A program made the position numbers and the translations under genes. This document shows, piece by piece, positions 36,980-45,903 of a stretch of 64,000 nucleotides of DNA. Position 1 is the stretch's first letter; each line of letters opens with the position of its first letter. The notes under the pieces were generated by a model. It ran no database searches. It was given only the letters and a program-made list of their open reading frames with translations, and was not told the DNA's origin. Location of the stretch: assembly GCA_026398875.1 (NCBI GenBank), contig JAPLSB010000019.1, forward strand, positions 310,001 through 374,000, read 5' to 3'. This DNA comes from Gammaproteobacteria bacterium (lineage in GTDB: Bacteria > Pseudomonadota > Gammaproteobacteria > Nevskiales > Nevskiaceae).

Positions 36980-37735
36980 ATGATCCCGGCCCGGCCACAG
37001 CGGCAGCTCGAAGCGCTGATTTTCGACGTCGACGGCACCCTCGCCGATACCGAACGCGACGGTCACCGCATCGCTTTCAACGAAGCATTCCGCAGCGCCG
37101 GGTACGACTGGCACTGGGACGTCCCGTTGTATGGCGCGCTGCTGTCGGTCACTGGCGGCAAGGAGCGCATTCGCCACTACCTCGCGCAGTTCCATCCGCA
37201 GCAGCTCGAGGCACCCGATATCCAGACCACGATCGCCGACCTGCACAAGGCCAAGACGCGTTGCTATGTCGACATGGTGGCCAGCGGCGCAGTGCCGATG
37301 CGCCCCGGCGTGGCGCGGCTGATTGCCGAGGCGCGCGCCGCCGGCCTTCGCCTGGCCATCGCCACCACCACGACACCGGAAAACGTGACCGTGCTGCTGG
37401 AGTCATCGCTGGCAAAGGGCGCGACCCGCTGGTTCGAAGTGATTGGCGCCGGTGATGTCGTGCCGGCCAAGAAGCCGGCGCCGGACATCTATCACTGGGT
37501 ACTTGAACGACTCGGCCTTCCGGCCTCGGCCTGTCTGGCCTTCGAGGACTCCGACAACGGCCTGCGTGCCGCACGCGGCGCCGGCCTCGCCACCATCGTC
37601 ACCACCAACGACTACACGCTGACGCACAACTTCGAGGGTGCCGCCGCCGTGCTGCCGGATCTTGGTGCGGCCGACGCCGCAGATCGCGTCACCGTGGCCA
37701 GGCTGCGCGACTGGCACGCGTCGCAAGGCAGCTGA
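36980..37735 (+). CDS. cbbY: CbbY-like HAD phosphatase
   Basis: This is a 251-residue HAD hydrolase. The nucleophile motif is FDVDGT, with Asp16 and Asp18. LYGALLSVTGGKERIRHYLA and the DWHWD segment just before it match CbbY, which dephosphorylates xylulose-1,5-bisphosphate, an inhibitor of RuBisCO. Motifs KKPAPDIYHW and FEDSDNGLRAA complete the site. No RuBisCO or other Calvin-cycle gene is in this window, so its role here may be general sugar-phosphate housekeeping, or RuBisCO may be elsewhere. ATG 36980 follows the winged-helix stop by four bases. Confidence 0.85.
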   Translation: MIPARPQRQLEALIFDVDGTLADTERDGHRIAFNEAFRSAGYDWHWDVPLYGALLSVTGGKERIRHYLAQFHPQQLEAPDIQTTIADLHKAKTRCYVDMVASGAVPMRPGVARLIAEARAAGLRLAIATTTTPENVTVLLESSLAKGATRWFEVIGAGDVVPAKKPAPDIYHWVLERLGLPASACLAFEDSDNGLRAARGAGLATIVTTNDYTLTHNFEGAAAVLPDLGAADAADRVTVARLRDWHASQGS

Positions 37736-37808
37736 CGGCGGTGGAAGCGCACTGATCAGCGCAGGCCCGACCAGGCTTGCCTGATACTCGGCCGAGCACC
37801 CGAAGTGA

Positions 37809-38543
37809 TCAGGTGGCGACGGTCCCGAACAGTTTGCCAACCGCAGCGGTCACCGCCATTGCCAGTCCGCCCCAGATAATCACCCGACCGGCCCCGCGAG
37901 CCAGACCGGCACCACCAATCTGTGCCGCCAGCGCGCCAAGCCCGCCAAGGGCCAGCAGCGAAATCGCCGAAATCCAGAAACCCATCGTGGCTAGCGGCGT
38001 CAGCGGAATCACCGCCAGCGGCAGCAAAGCGCCGACCGAAAAACTGGCCGCCGATGCCAGTGCCGCCTGCACCGGCCGGGCGGCCTGGGCCGCGGAAATG
38101 CCCAATTCATCACGGGCGTGCGCGGCAAGCGCGTCGTGCTTCATCAACTGGGTGGCGACGACCTCGGCCTGCGCCAGTTCAAGGCCGCGGCTGACATAGA
38201 CGGCAGCCAGCTCGCGATGCTCGCCGGCCGGATCGGCAGCAAGCTCGCGCCGCTCTCGGCCGAGATCGGCCGCTTCGGTATCGGCCTGGGAGTGCACCGA
38301 CACATACTCGCCAGCCGCCATCGACATCGCACCGGCAACCAGTCCAGCGACACCGGTGACCAGTACCCCATGCGCGCTGGCACCACTGGCGGCGATGCCG
38401 ACGACCAGACTGGCCGTGGACACCAGCCCATCGTTGGCGCCAAGCACCGAGGCGCGCAGCCAGCCGATCCGACCGCTGCGGTGGTTTTCGCCAGACTCTC
38501 GCGGTGTCACTACGCGCGAGGCAGCTGATTTCAGCGGAATCAT
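37809..38543 (-). CDS. VIT1/CCC1-family iron/manganese transporter
   Basis: This is a 244-residue integral membrane protein of the VIT1/CCC1 family, which moves Fe2+ or Mn2+ out of the cytoplasm or into stores. RIGWLRASVLGANDGLVSTASLVVG, then GAMSMAAGEYVSVHSQADTE, are the family's first two conserved blocks. Three more hydrophobic stretches follow near the C-terminus. The start at 38543 (MIPLKSAASRV) is chosen; the open frame to 38765 overlaps the BON gene. It lies 58 bases after that gene on the same strand, so the two may be co-expressed. Confidence 0.9.
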   Translation of the reverse strand: MIPLKSAASRVVTPRESGENHRSGRIGWLRASVLGANDGLVSTASLVVGIAASGASAHGVLVTGVAGLVAGAMSMAAGEYVSVHSQADTEAADLGRERRELAADPAGEHRELAAVYVSRGLELAQAEVVATQLMKHDALAAHARDELGISAAQAARPVQAALASAASFSVGALLPLAVIPLTPLATMGFWISAISLLALGGLGALAAQIGGAGLARGAGRVIIWGGLAMAVTAAVGKLFGTVAT

Positions 38544-38601
38544 GTCGGGTCGGGATGGGCTGCAGGAACTGCCGCGGCCGATGCCAGACGCCAGCAGTCC
38601 G

Positions 38602-39255
38602 TCAATAGGCGATCGTGATGTTGTCGATGACGTTGCGAACGCCCGGCGTGGACCACGCCGAGCGCTGCGCCACTTCGCGTTCGTTCCAGTTGTCGACCTT
38701 GCCCGACAGCGTGACTTCGGCGCCGTTGATCGCCACTGAGATCCTGGTCGCATCGGCATGAGCATGGCGAGTCAGTGCCGCTTCGATGTCTGCCTTGACT
38801 GCGTTCAGGCTCAGCTTCGGCGTGATCGCGATGTCATTGCCGACCCCGACAACGCCGAGCAGATGGCGCACCACCATCGCTGCCGAGTCGCGCTGGTAAC
38901 CCCACTCGAGCTGACCGGACAAGGTCACCCAGCCTTTCTCGACCACCACCTTGACCTGACCCGGCGGAACGCTGGTGGTCCAGGCCAGCGCGTTCTCGAT
39001 TGAACGGGCGATGTCGGCATCGCCACGCTGGCTGGCCCCGGGCAGCCTGACCTCGAGTTCCATCGTCAGCGCCATGACCCCGGCCACGCGCAGTGCCGCG
39101 CGCTCGGCATTCCACTTCTCGGCGTAGCTGTCGACATGACCGGCCAGCGTGACGACGCCCTTGTTGACTTCGACGCCGATCCGGGTCGCCGAGATATCCG
39201 GCTCCCACTTCAATTCGGCAGTGACGTCCTGCTGCAGCTGTGCGTCGGTCTTCAT
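38602..39255 (-). CDS. protein with three BON domains (OsmY-like)
   Basis: This is a 217-residue protein made of three BON repeats, about 4-71, 78-146 and 150-217. Each has the pattern GVVTLAGHVDS / GWVTLSGQLEW / AEVTLSGKVDN, with a Gly-centred beta strand. BON domains bind phospholipid or the envelope. OsmY is periplasmic, but no signal peptide is visible in this protein (MKTDAQLQQDVTAELKW). It may therefore be cytoplasmic, which is more like YgaU/KbP in location. It lies upstream of the VIT-family gene. Confidence 0.88.
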   Translation of the reverse strand: MKTDAQLQQDVTAELKWEPDISATRIGVEVNKGVVTLAGHVDSYAEKWNAERAALRVAGVMALTMELEVRLPGASQRGDADIARSIENALAWTTSVPPGQVKVVVEKGWVTLSGQLEWGYQRDSAAMVVRHLLGVVGVGNDIAITPKLSLNAVKADIEAALTRHAHADATRISVAINGAEVTLSGKVDNWNEREVAQRSAWSTPGVRNVIDNITIAY

Positions 39256-39453
39256 GGCTGTATTCCTTTCGTGGAGTGACCCCGCACCTTGTTAGCAGGC
39301 GTCATGTCAGGTCTGTACGTCGGCCCGCTTACCGATTGCGCACGGATAACCGGTCGCGCGAGTTCAGCGCGCCACCGGTTTGTGCTTGCTGACGCACAGA
39401 GCACCGCGCCAGAGGCGCGCACGCTGTCGATGACCCCTTCCGGAGCGGCCGCC

Positions 39454-39939
39454 ATGCTCGTCGATACACACGCCAAGTTTGACGTCGCCAGGCCGAAGTC
39501 AGTCCGAAGCAATGCCTGCTCGATTCCACTTCCACTGCTTGCCGTCTGCGCAACGCTGGCTGCGGTGCTGAGCGGCTGCACGACGCTCAAGCCGATCTCG
39601 TCACCACCCACAGCCGCTACCGTCGAGCCGGCAGCGACGCCATATGCTGCGCTCGACATCGGCCGCGGCAAGCTGTTCTACGACGCGCAGTGCGGCAGCT
39701 GCCACACAGCCGAGGTGCACTGGCGAGACGCGTCGATCGTCAGTTCCTGGATCGACATCGTCGTGCAGGTCGAGCGCTGGCAGCAGAACACTGGTCAGCA
39801 GTGGGGTTCGTCGGAAATCGGCGATGTGGCGGCCTATCTGAATTCGGTCTACTACAAGCAGCCGTGCTCGATTCCGGGCTGTCTCGGCCAGTCCAGTGTG
39901 GCGATGCAAACCGGCGTGCTGTTCGCATACGGCGGCTGA
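39454..39939 (+). CDS. lipoprotein c-type cytochrome
   Basis: This is a 161-residue protein with one heme-binding CGSCH (Cys80-His84) and a lipobox LSGC with Cys42 as the lipid-anchor residue, after a long N-region and a hydrophobic core (LLAVCATLAAVL). The C-terminal half (VERWQQNTGQQWGSSEIGDVAAYLNSVYY) is the cytochrome c pattern. The usual axial Met position is not obvious; Met151 is a candidate. I start at ATG 39454, which has GGAG 9 bases upstream; the frame is open to 39289. It lies 140 bases before the PQQ dehydrogenase, which points to electron transfer from that enzyme. Confidence 0.75.
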   Translation: MLVDTHAKFDVARPKSVRSNACSIPLPLLAVCATLAAVLSGCTTLKPISSPPTAATVEPAATPYAALDIGRGKLFYDAQCGSCHTAEVHWRDASIVSSWIDIVVQVERWQQNTGQQWGSSEIGDVAAYLNSVYYKQPCSIPGCLGQSSVAMQTGVLFAYGG

Positions 39940-40079
39940 TTGCTGAACTTCCCTACGCTGCGTCTGCCAGCGAACCGACATCCTCCACTCGATACCGGAA
40001 GCTCCGGAACGCAGACAGGCCTGGTGCGCCATCCCGGCGTTCAGGACCTGCATCGGTCCTGCCGACGAGGGTCTACTCC

Positions 40080-41807
40080 ATGCGCATCTCCACTCCATTC
40101 GCGCTTCGTGCGCGTCTTCCGCTTTCCGGTATCGGCCTGCTGATGCTCGCCGGGCTGCTGCCGGCGCTGGCGCACGCGGCAAATCCTGCCTACGAAGCCG
40201 TGACCGAAGCGCGGCTGCTGGGTGCGCAGAAAGATTTGGGCTGGCTGATGTACCGGCGCGACTACACCAGCTCCGGATATGCGCCGTTTGATCAGATCAA
40301 CGCTGCCAATGTCGCCGGGCTCAAGCCGGTGTTCGACTACAAGACCGGGCTGACGCAGGGGCATGAATCGCCACCGGTGGTCAACGGCCGCTTCATGTTC
40401 ATCACCACGCCGATGAACCACCTGATTGCGCTCGATGCAACCACCGGCGCGGTGCTGTGGACCTATGTCCATGATCTGTCCAAGGCGGCGCTGAAAACGG
40501 TCTGCTGCGATGTCGTCAATCGCGGCGTGGCGCTGTTCGAGAACAAGGTCTACATGGCCACGCTGGACAACCGGCTGGTGGCCCTCGATGGCGCTACCGG
40601 CAAGGTGCTGTGGAACCAGCAGCTGATCGGTGCCGACATCGGCTACGCGATGACGCTGGCGCCGCTGGTGGTCAAGGGCAAGGTGATCGTCGGCGTGTCC
40701 GGCGGCGAGTACGGCGGCCGCGGCTTCATCGAAGCGCTCGATGCCGGCACCGGCAAACGGGTCTGGAAGACCTACACGATCCCGGCGCCGAACGAACCCG
40801 GCGGCGACACCTGGCCGAAGGACGCCTACAAGACCGGCGGCGGCGGCCCCTGGCTGACCGGCACCTACGATGCCGAGGCCGACACCTTGATGTGGGGCGT
40901 CGGCAATCCCGGCCCCTGGCTGGCGACCTTGCGGCCGGGCGACAACCTGTACACCGACTCGGTGATCGCGATGAATCCGGCCACCGGCAAGATCAAGTGG
41001 CACTTCCAATACACGCCGAACGACAGCTGGGATTACGACGGCGCCAACGAAACGGTGATGGTCGATCTGACCTACGGAGGCAAGCCGTACAAGGCGGTGG
41101 TGTCAGCCAGCCGCAACGGCTGGTTCTATGCGATCGACCGAACCAACGGCAAGCTGATCTACATGGAGAAGTTCGCCAAGGCGACCTCGGTTACCGGCCA
41201 CAAGGACGGCAAGGTCACCACCGATGCCGCGCTGCGCCCGACCGTCGACAAGGAAGTGTTCACCTGCCCGAGCTTCCTCGGTGGCAAGAACTGGTGGCCG
41301 ATCTCGGTCAATCCGGTCACCCGCATGGCCTACGTGCCGACCATGCACACCTGCATGAAGATCAAGGGCGCGGCAGTGCGCTACAAGGCTGGCCTGCCGT
41401 TCCTCGGCGAAAGCTTCACGGTGATGCATGACCCGGATAACCCGAACTGGGGTTCGGTGCAGGGCATCAGTCTGGATACCGGCAAGCAGGTCTGGAGTCA
41501 TGCCAGCGCCTTGCCGTGGAACGACGGCACGCTGTCGACCGGCGGTGGCCTCGTGTTCAGCGGTTCCGCTGACGGACACTTCATGGCTTTCGACGCCAAG
41601 GTCGGCAAGGTGCTGTGGACCAGCGAGGAACTCAGCTCCGGCATCATCGGCGTGCCGAGCACCTACATGGTCGATGGCAAGCAGTACGTCGCGGTGTATG
41701 CCGGCTGGGGCGGCGCCTCTCCGATCTGGGGCGGCGACATGGCCAACGATCCGCGCGTGAAGGGCATTCCGGTCGGCGGGCATCTGTATGTCTTCCGTCT
41801 TCAGTAG
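40080..41807 (+). CDS. PQQ-dependent alcohol dehydrogenase, lanthanide-type signature
   Basis: This is a 575-residue periplasmic quinoprotein with an eight-bladed propeller. The signal peptide is cut at AHA-AN (after residue 33). Adjacent Cys142-Cys143 form the disulfide over PQQ. Metal ligands by family comparison are Glu210 (SGGEYGG), Asn276 (VGNPGPW) and Asp318, with Asp320 two residues later (SWDYDGAN). That additional Asp is what distinguishes lanthanide-using XoxF/PedH-type enzymes from calcium enzymes. It is close to XoxF/ExaA in layout, but the substrate (methanol or another alcohol) is not settled. It is followed by a binding-protein/cytochrome fusion gene, as xoxF is by xoxJ and xoxG. 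Confidence 0.88.
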   Translation: MRISTPFALRARLPLSGIGLLMLAGLLPALAHAANPAYEAVTEARLLGAQKDLGWLMYRRDYTSSGYAPFDQINAANVAGLKPVFDYKTGLTQGHESPPVVNGRFMFITTPMNHLIALDATTGAVLWTYVHDLSKAALKTVCCDVVNRGVALFENKVYMATLDNRLVALDGATGKVLWNQQLIGADIGYAMTLAPLVVKGKVIVGVSGGEYGGRGFIEALDAGTGKRVWKTYTIPAPNEPGGDTWPKDAYKTGGGGPWLTGTYDAEADTLMWGVGNPGPWLATLRPGDNLYTDSVIAMNPATGKIKWHFQYTPNDSWDYDGANETVMVDLTYGGKPYKAVVSASRNGWFYAIDRTNGKLIYMEKFAKATSVTGHKDGKVTTDAALRPTVDKEVFTCPSFLGGKNWWPISVNPVTRMAYVPTMHTCMKIKGAAVRYKAGLPFLGESFTVMHDPDNPNWGSVQGISLDTGKQVWSHASALPWNDGTLSTGGGLVFSGSADGHFMAFDAKVGKVLWTSEELSSGIIGVPSTYMVDGKQYVAVYAGWGGASPIWGGDMANDPRVKGIPVGGHLYVFRLQ

Positions 41808-41817
41808 TCGCCGTGTG

Positions 41818-43041
41818 ATGCGCAAGCGTCACGCGGCGGGTATCGGGATCGGTCTGGCACTGATGTTCGGCACAGGGCCGGTCGAAGCCCGCGCGCTGCT
41901 GACCGTCTGCATCGACCGCGCCAGCCCGCTGGCGGCGATGGATGCCCGCATTGCGCAGGCGGCGGCGGTATCGCAGGGCTATGGCCTCGGCATCGAGTAC
42001 TTCGACGGTCAGGGCCTCGGTGACGGCGCCTTTGCGTCGGACAGTTTCCGCAAGCTGGCCGGCGGCCTGTGCCAGCTGGTGCTCGGCTTCCCGGTCGATG
42101 CCGACGCGCCGCTGCTGCCCGATGGCGTCGAGGCCACCCGGCCCTACGCCCAGACCGGCTTCGTGTTGGCCACCCGCAAGCCGCAGGCGGCGGGCGCACT
42201 GGCCGGCGTTCCGGTCGGCAGCACGATCGGCGTCATCTTCGAGACGGCACCGAATCTGTACTTCCACGACCACCCCGGCCTGCAGCCAAGGGTCTACCGC
42301 AGTTCGGCAGCGATGATCGACGCGGTGGCCAACGGCACGCTGGCGGCGGCAATGGTCTGGCAGCCGTCGCTGGCCCTGCATGGCGAAGCGCACCCCGGCC
42401 TGCGCACGCTGGCGTTCCAGCCGCTAGACGGAGCGCACGCCCGCTGGAACCTGGTCGCACTGCATGGCGCGGAATCGTCGGCGGCAGCCGCGGTGTTCGA
42501 GCACGGCATTGCGGCACTGCACGGCACTGGTCAGCTGGCGCAGCTGTTGGCGCCATACGCTGTCGATCAGGCGGCCGATCAGGCCGCCGCGAAACCGCTG
42601 CCCGCGATCAGACCTGCCAGCGGCAAAGCCGCGGTAGGTCAAGCCGGACCGGGACATCTGCTTGCCGTCGCGGCCGTGACTGCCCCGCGCACGGCCGGGA
42701 AGCGGCCGGCGATCTACACACTGGAGCAGGCCCGAAGCGGGCTGATGTCCTATGCCATGAACTGCGCGTTCTGCCACGGCGCTGGTCTTGAAGGCCGCAC
42801 CGGACCGGCGCTGAAAGGCGAGAAGTTCGCCAGCGCAGCGGCCAACTTTCTGGTCGGCGACATCTTTTTCGTGCTGGCCATGCAGATGCCGGCCGGCAAG
42901 CCGGGCAGCTTGCCGAAGGACGAATACGCGGCAGTGATGGCGTATCTGCTGCAGCAGAACGGCTACCCGGCCGGCAAGACGCTGCTCGACTACGAGCAGG
43001 CGCTGGTGTCGGAAGTGCCGCTGATCTACTCGGGGCCGTAG
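41818..43041 (+). CDS. fusion of XoxJ/MxaJ-like binding protein and cytochrome c
   Basis: This is a 407-residue periplasmic protein. A signal peptide (RKRHAAGIGIGLALMFGTGPVEA) is followed by a substrate-binding-like domain (about 26-240) of the type found in XoxJ/MxaJ, then an Ala/Pro linker (about 255-295), then a cytochrome c domain with CAFCH (Cys316-His320) and a MQMPAGKPGSLP segment that should give the axial Met. In methylotrophs xoxG (cytochrome) and xoxJ (binding protein) are separate genes; here they are one. The start is uncertain: ATG 41818 gives the better signal peptide, while ATG 41788 overlaps the dehydrogenase. Electrons from PQQ would pass straight to the fused heme. Confidence 0.75.
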   Translation: MRKRHAAGIGIGLALMFGTGPVEARALLTVCIDRASPLAAMDARIAQAAAVSQGYGLGIEYFDGQGLGDGAFASDSFRKLAGGLCQLVLGFPVDADAPLLPDGVEATRPYAQTGFVLATRKPQAAGALAGVPVGSTIGVIFETAPNLYFHDHPGLQPRVYRSSAAMIDAVANGTLAAAMVWQPSLALHGEAHPGLRTLAFQPLDGAHARWNLVALHGAESSAAAAVFEHGIAALHGTGQLAQLLAPYAVDQAADQAAAKPLPAIRPASGKAAVGQAGPGHLLAVAAVTAPRTAGKRPAIYTLEQARSGLMSYAMNCAFCHGAGLEGRTGPALKGEKFASAAANFLVGDIFFVLAMQMPAGKPGSLPKDEYAAVMAYLLQQNGYPAGKTLLDYEQALVSEVPLIYSGP

Positions 43042-43078
43042 CGCCCGATGCGGGCAGTCGGCAGCAGCGAATCGGGAA

Positions 43079-43155
43079 TGGCGCGCCCGGCAGGAATCGA
43101 ACCTGCGACCCTCGGCTTAGAAGGCCGATGCTCTATCCGACTGAGCTACGGGCGC
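43079..43155 (-). tRNA. tRNA-Arg (anticodon TCT)
   Basis: On the minus strand the sequence folds as a 77-base tRNA. The acceptor arm is GCGCCCG with CGGGCGC, the D arm begins AGCTCAG, the anticodon stem is around CTTCTAA with anticodon TCT (reads AGA), and the T arm contains GGTTCGAATCC. CCA is encoded (43081-43079). It lies 38 bases after the fusion gene, on the opposite strand. Confidence 0.97.
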
Positions 43156-43354
43156 ATCGGAGTGCGCGGATGGTGCCTGAAACGAGCGGCACCGGCCACC
43201 GGGATCTCGCCATTTCCAGGCTGCAGCGGATGGCCCGACGACCTGAACGGCATGCCCCAGGCGCTCTGGCAGCCGCGGCAGCCCCTCTGTATAGTGCGCG
43301 GCTCGCTGCGTCTGGTCGCGGACGCGGCTTTTGTTGTACATCCCGGAGATTCAT

Positions 43355-44056
43355 ATGAAACAGTCATTCGTCATCAGTGCCGAAGTCCGCACGGTGCACG
43401 GGAAGGGTGCGAGCCGCCGCCTGCGCCATGAGGGCAAGGTGCCCGCCATCATCTACGGTGGCAAAGAGAGCCCGCAGTCGATCCAGGTCAGCCACAACGA
43501 GCTGATGAAGAGCCTGAAGTTCGAGTCGTTCTACTCGGCCATCCTGAACGTGGATGTCGCTGGCAAGACCGAACAGGCCGTGCTGAAGGATCTGCACCGC
43601 CACCCGGTGCGCAACGAGATCATGCACATGGACCTTCAGCGCATCCTCGCTGACGTTGTCCTGCGCATGCACATCCCGCTGCACTTCAAGGGCGGCGACG
43701 TTGCCCCGGGCGTGAAGGTCGGCGGCGGCATCGTCGAACAGCAGCAGATCCAGGTCGAAGTCGAGTGCCTGCCGAAGGACCTGCCGGAATTCATCGAAGT
43801 CGACCTGTCGGCGCTGAACGTCAATGAAGCCGTCCACCTGTCGCAGCTGTCGCTGCCGGAAGGTGTCAGCTTCTACGAACTGAAGCACGGCAACGACATC
43901 TCGGTCGCCGCGATCCATCTGCCGCGCCAGTCGGCTGCGGAAGCGGAAGCCGAAGCTGCCGCCGCTGCCGATGCCAAGGCCAAGCCGGCTGCCAAGGGTG
44001 CTCCAGCCGCCAAGGCTGCCCCGGCTGCCAAGGCCGCGCCGGCGAAGAAGAAGTAA
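43355..44056 (+). CDS. rplY: 50S ribosomal protein L25/Ctc
   Basis: This is a 233-residue L25 of the long (TL5/Ctc) type, which binds 5S rRNA. The N-terminal domain starts KQSFVISAEVRTVHGKGASRRLRHEGKVPAIIYGGKE, and the C-terminal domain contains PLHFKGGDVAPGVKVGGGI. The last 30 residues are Ala/Lys/Pro repeats (AAKAAPAAKAAPAKKK), encoded by near-identical repeated codons. ATG 43355 has GGAG (43345-43348) at 6-base spacing. The upstream TATAGT (43290-43295) may be the -10 of its promoter, but the -35 is weak. Confidence 0.95.
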   Translation: MKQSFVISAEVRTVHGKGASRRLRHEGKVPAIIYGGKESPQSIQVSHNELMKSLKFESFYSAILNVDVAGKTEQAVLKDLHRHPVRNEIMHMDLQRILADVVLRMHIPLHFKGGDVAPGVKVGGGIVEQQQIQVEVECLPKDLPEFIEVDLSALNVNEAVHLSQLSLPEGVSFYELKHGNDISVAAIHLPRQSAAEAEAEAAAAADAKAKPAAKGAPAAKAAPAAKAAPAKKK

Positions 44057-44093
44057 GACTGCGGGACGCGGAATTCGCGTCCTGGCAGCAACA

Positions 44094-44125
44094 GACCCGT
44101 CCGTTCGCCAGCCGAACGGGCGGGT
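44094..44125 (+). terminator. intrinsic terminator after rplY
   Basis: CCCGTCCGTTCG pairs with CGAACGGGCGGG over a CCAGC loop, then TTTTT (about 44094-44125). It lies 37 bases after the rplY stop and before pth, so pth probably has its own promoter or readthrough. Confidence 0.85.
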
Positions 44126-44156
44126 TTTTCATGATGTGATGCGGAGCGCGTGACCG

Positions 44157-44747
44157 ATGTCGGACAGCCGCCTGCGCGCCATCGTCGGCCTCGGCAATCC
44201 TGGGCCCGAATACGAGCGGACGCGCCACAACACCGGATTCTGGTTCGTCGACCTGCTGGCCGACGCGTACCGCGGCAGCTTTCGCCATGAAGCCAAGTTC
44301 AAGGGTGAGCTTGCCCGTGTCCGCATCGGCGCTGACGAGGTGCTGCTGCTGAAGCCGCAGACCTACATGAACAAGAGCGGTGACGCGATCCAGCCGCTCG
44401 CCGCGTTCTACAAGCTGGAACCGGCCGACATCCTGGTTGCGCACGATGAACTTGACCTGCCGGTCGGCACGATGAAGCTGAAGCGCGCCGGTGGCCACGG
44501 CGGTCACAATGGCCTGCGCAGCGTGCACCAGCATCTTGGTCCGGATTACCTGCGGCTCAGGATCGGCATCGGCCATCCCGGCACCAAGGATCAGGTACTC
44601 GGCTACGTACTCGGCCGGCCCAATGCTGCTGACGACAAGCTGATCCGCGACGGGCTGATCGAAGCGATGAACGCGATGCCGATCTGGCTGAGCCAGACGC
44701 TGGAAAAGGCCATGCAGCAGCTGCACAGCACTCCCCTACCCAAATAG
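44157..44747 (+). CDS. pth: peptidyl-tRNA hydrolase
   Basis: This is a 196-residue enzyme that recycles peptidyl-tRNA released from stalled ribosomes. Catalytic residues match the E. coli enzyme with a constant +4 shift: Asn14 (GLGNPG), His24 (RHNTG), Asn72 (YMNKSG), Asp97 (AHDELD) and Asn118 (HGGHNG). Length and ends are typical. It is followed by ychF, the standard rplY-pth-ychF order. Confidence 0.96.
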   Translation: MSDSRLRAIVGLGNPGPEYERTRHNTGFWFVDLLADAYRGSFRHEAKFKGELARVRIGADEVLLLKPQTYMNKSGDAIQPLAAFYKLEPADILVAHDELDLPVGTMKLKRAGGHGGHNGLRSVHQHLGPDYLRLRIGIGHPGTKDQVLGYVLGRPNAADDKLIRDGLIEAMNAMPIWLSQTLEKAMQQLHSTPLPK

Positions 44748-44780
44748 CAGCCACAACGCAGCACTCAAGGATTCGAAATC

Positions 44781-45872
44781 ATGGGCATTCAATGCGGCAT
44801 CGTCGGTCTCCCGAACGTCGGCAAGTCGACCTTGTTCAACGCGCTGACCAAGGCGCAGATCGCCGCCGAGAACTATCCGTTCTGCACCATCGACCCAAAC
44901 GTCGGCGTGGTCGGCGTGCCGGACCCGCGCCTCGATGCGCTGGCCAAGATCGTCAAGCCGCAGAAGATCCTGCCGGCGACCGTCGAGTTCGTCGACATCG
45001 CCGGTCTTGTCGAAGGTGCTGCCGAAGGCAAGGGCAAGGGCAACGCCTTCCTGTCGCACATCCGCGATACCGACGCGATTGCCCACGTCGTGCGCTGCTT
45101 CAAGAACGATGACGTGATCCACGTGATGGACAGCGTCGATCCGATCCGCGACATCGAAGTGATCGGCACCGAGCTCGCGCTCGCCGATCTGGAGCGCGTG
45201 ACCAAGGCGCTGGAGCGCTCGAACAAGCTGGCCAAGAGCGGCAATGCCGAAGCCATCGCTCGCAGCGCCTGCCTGACGCGCGTGCAGGCCCATTTGAACA
45301 ATGCCGAAGCGGTGCGCGGCATGAGCCTGGATGCCGACGAAAAGCTGATCGTCAAGGAACTGCAGCTGATCACCGCCAAGCCGGGCCTGTACATCGCCAA
45401 CGTCGATGAAGCGGGCCTGGGCGGCAACGAGTACGTCGCGCGCGTGCAGGCGCTGGCGGCGAAGGAAGGCGCGCAGGTGGTGGTGGTCTGCGCCCAGATC
45501 GAAGCCGAGATCGCCCAGCTCGACGAGGCTGACAAGAAGGACTTCCTCGAATCGCTCGGGCTGGAAGAACCCGGTCTGAACCGCGTGATCCGCAGCGCCT
45601 ACAACCTGCTCGGCCTGCAGACCTACTTCACTGCCGGCGTGCAGGAAGTGCGCGCGTGGACCGTCAAGGTCGGCGCCACCGGCCCGCAGGCGGCCGGCGT
45701 GATCCACACCGATTTCGAGCGCGGCTTCATCCGCGCCGAAGTGATCGCCTATGACGACTACATCGCCTACAAGGGCGAAGCCGGCGCCAAGGAAGCCGGT
45801 CGCTGGCGCCTGGAAGGCAAGGAGTACATCGTCGCCGAAGGTGACGTGATGCACTTCCGCTTCAACGTCTGA
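44781..45872 (+). CDS. ychF: YchF/OLA1-family ATPase
   Basis: This is a 363-residue P-loop NTPase that binds ATP rather than GTP and associates with ribosomes. GLPNVGKST is at 9-17. The usual NKxD guanine motif is absent, and NVDE is in its place, which fits ATP preference in the family. The C-terminal TGS-like domain ends [21 protein letters not shown]. It sits 33 bases after pth. Length is normal (363 in E. coli). Confidence 0.96.
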   Translation: MGIQCGIVGLPNVGKSTLFNALTKAQIAAENYPFCTIDPNVGVVGVPDPRLDALAKIVKPQKILPATVEFVDIAGLVEGAAEGKGKGNAFLSHIRDTDAIAHVVRCFKNDDVIHVMDSVDPIRDIEVIGTELALADLERVTKALERSNKLAKSGNAEAIARSACLTRVQAHLNNAEAVRGMSLDADEKLIVKELQLITAKPGLYIANVDEAGLGGNEYVARVQALAAKEGAQVVVVCAQIEAEIAQLDEADKKDFLESLGLEEPGLNRVIRSAYNLLGLQTYFTAGVQEVRAWTVKVGATGPQAAGVIHTDFERGFIRAEVIAYDDYIAYKGEAGAKEAGRWRLEGKEYIVAEGDVMHFRFNV

Positions 45873-45903
45873 TCTCGCTCGCTGCCGCGCAACAGGAGTC
45901 GCC

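Noticed and set aside
43267..43295. rplY promoter with TATAGT as -10
   Set aside because: The hexamer 17 bases upstream (TGGCAG) matches the -35 consensus at only two positions, so it was left as a note in the rplY entry.
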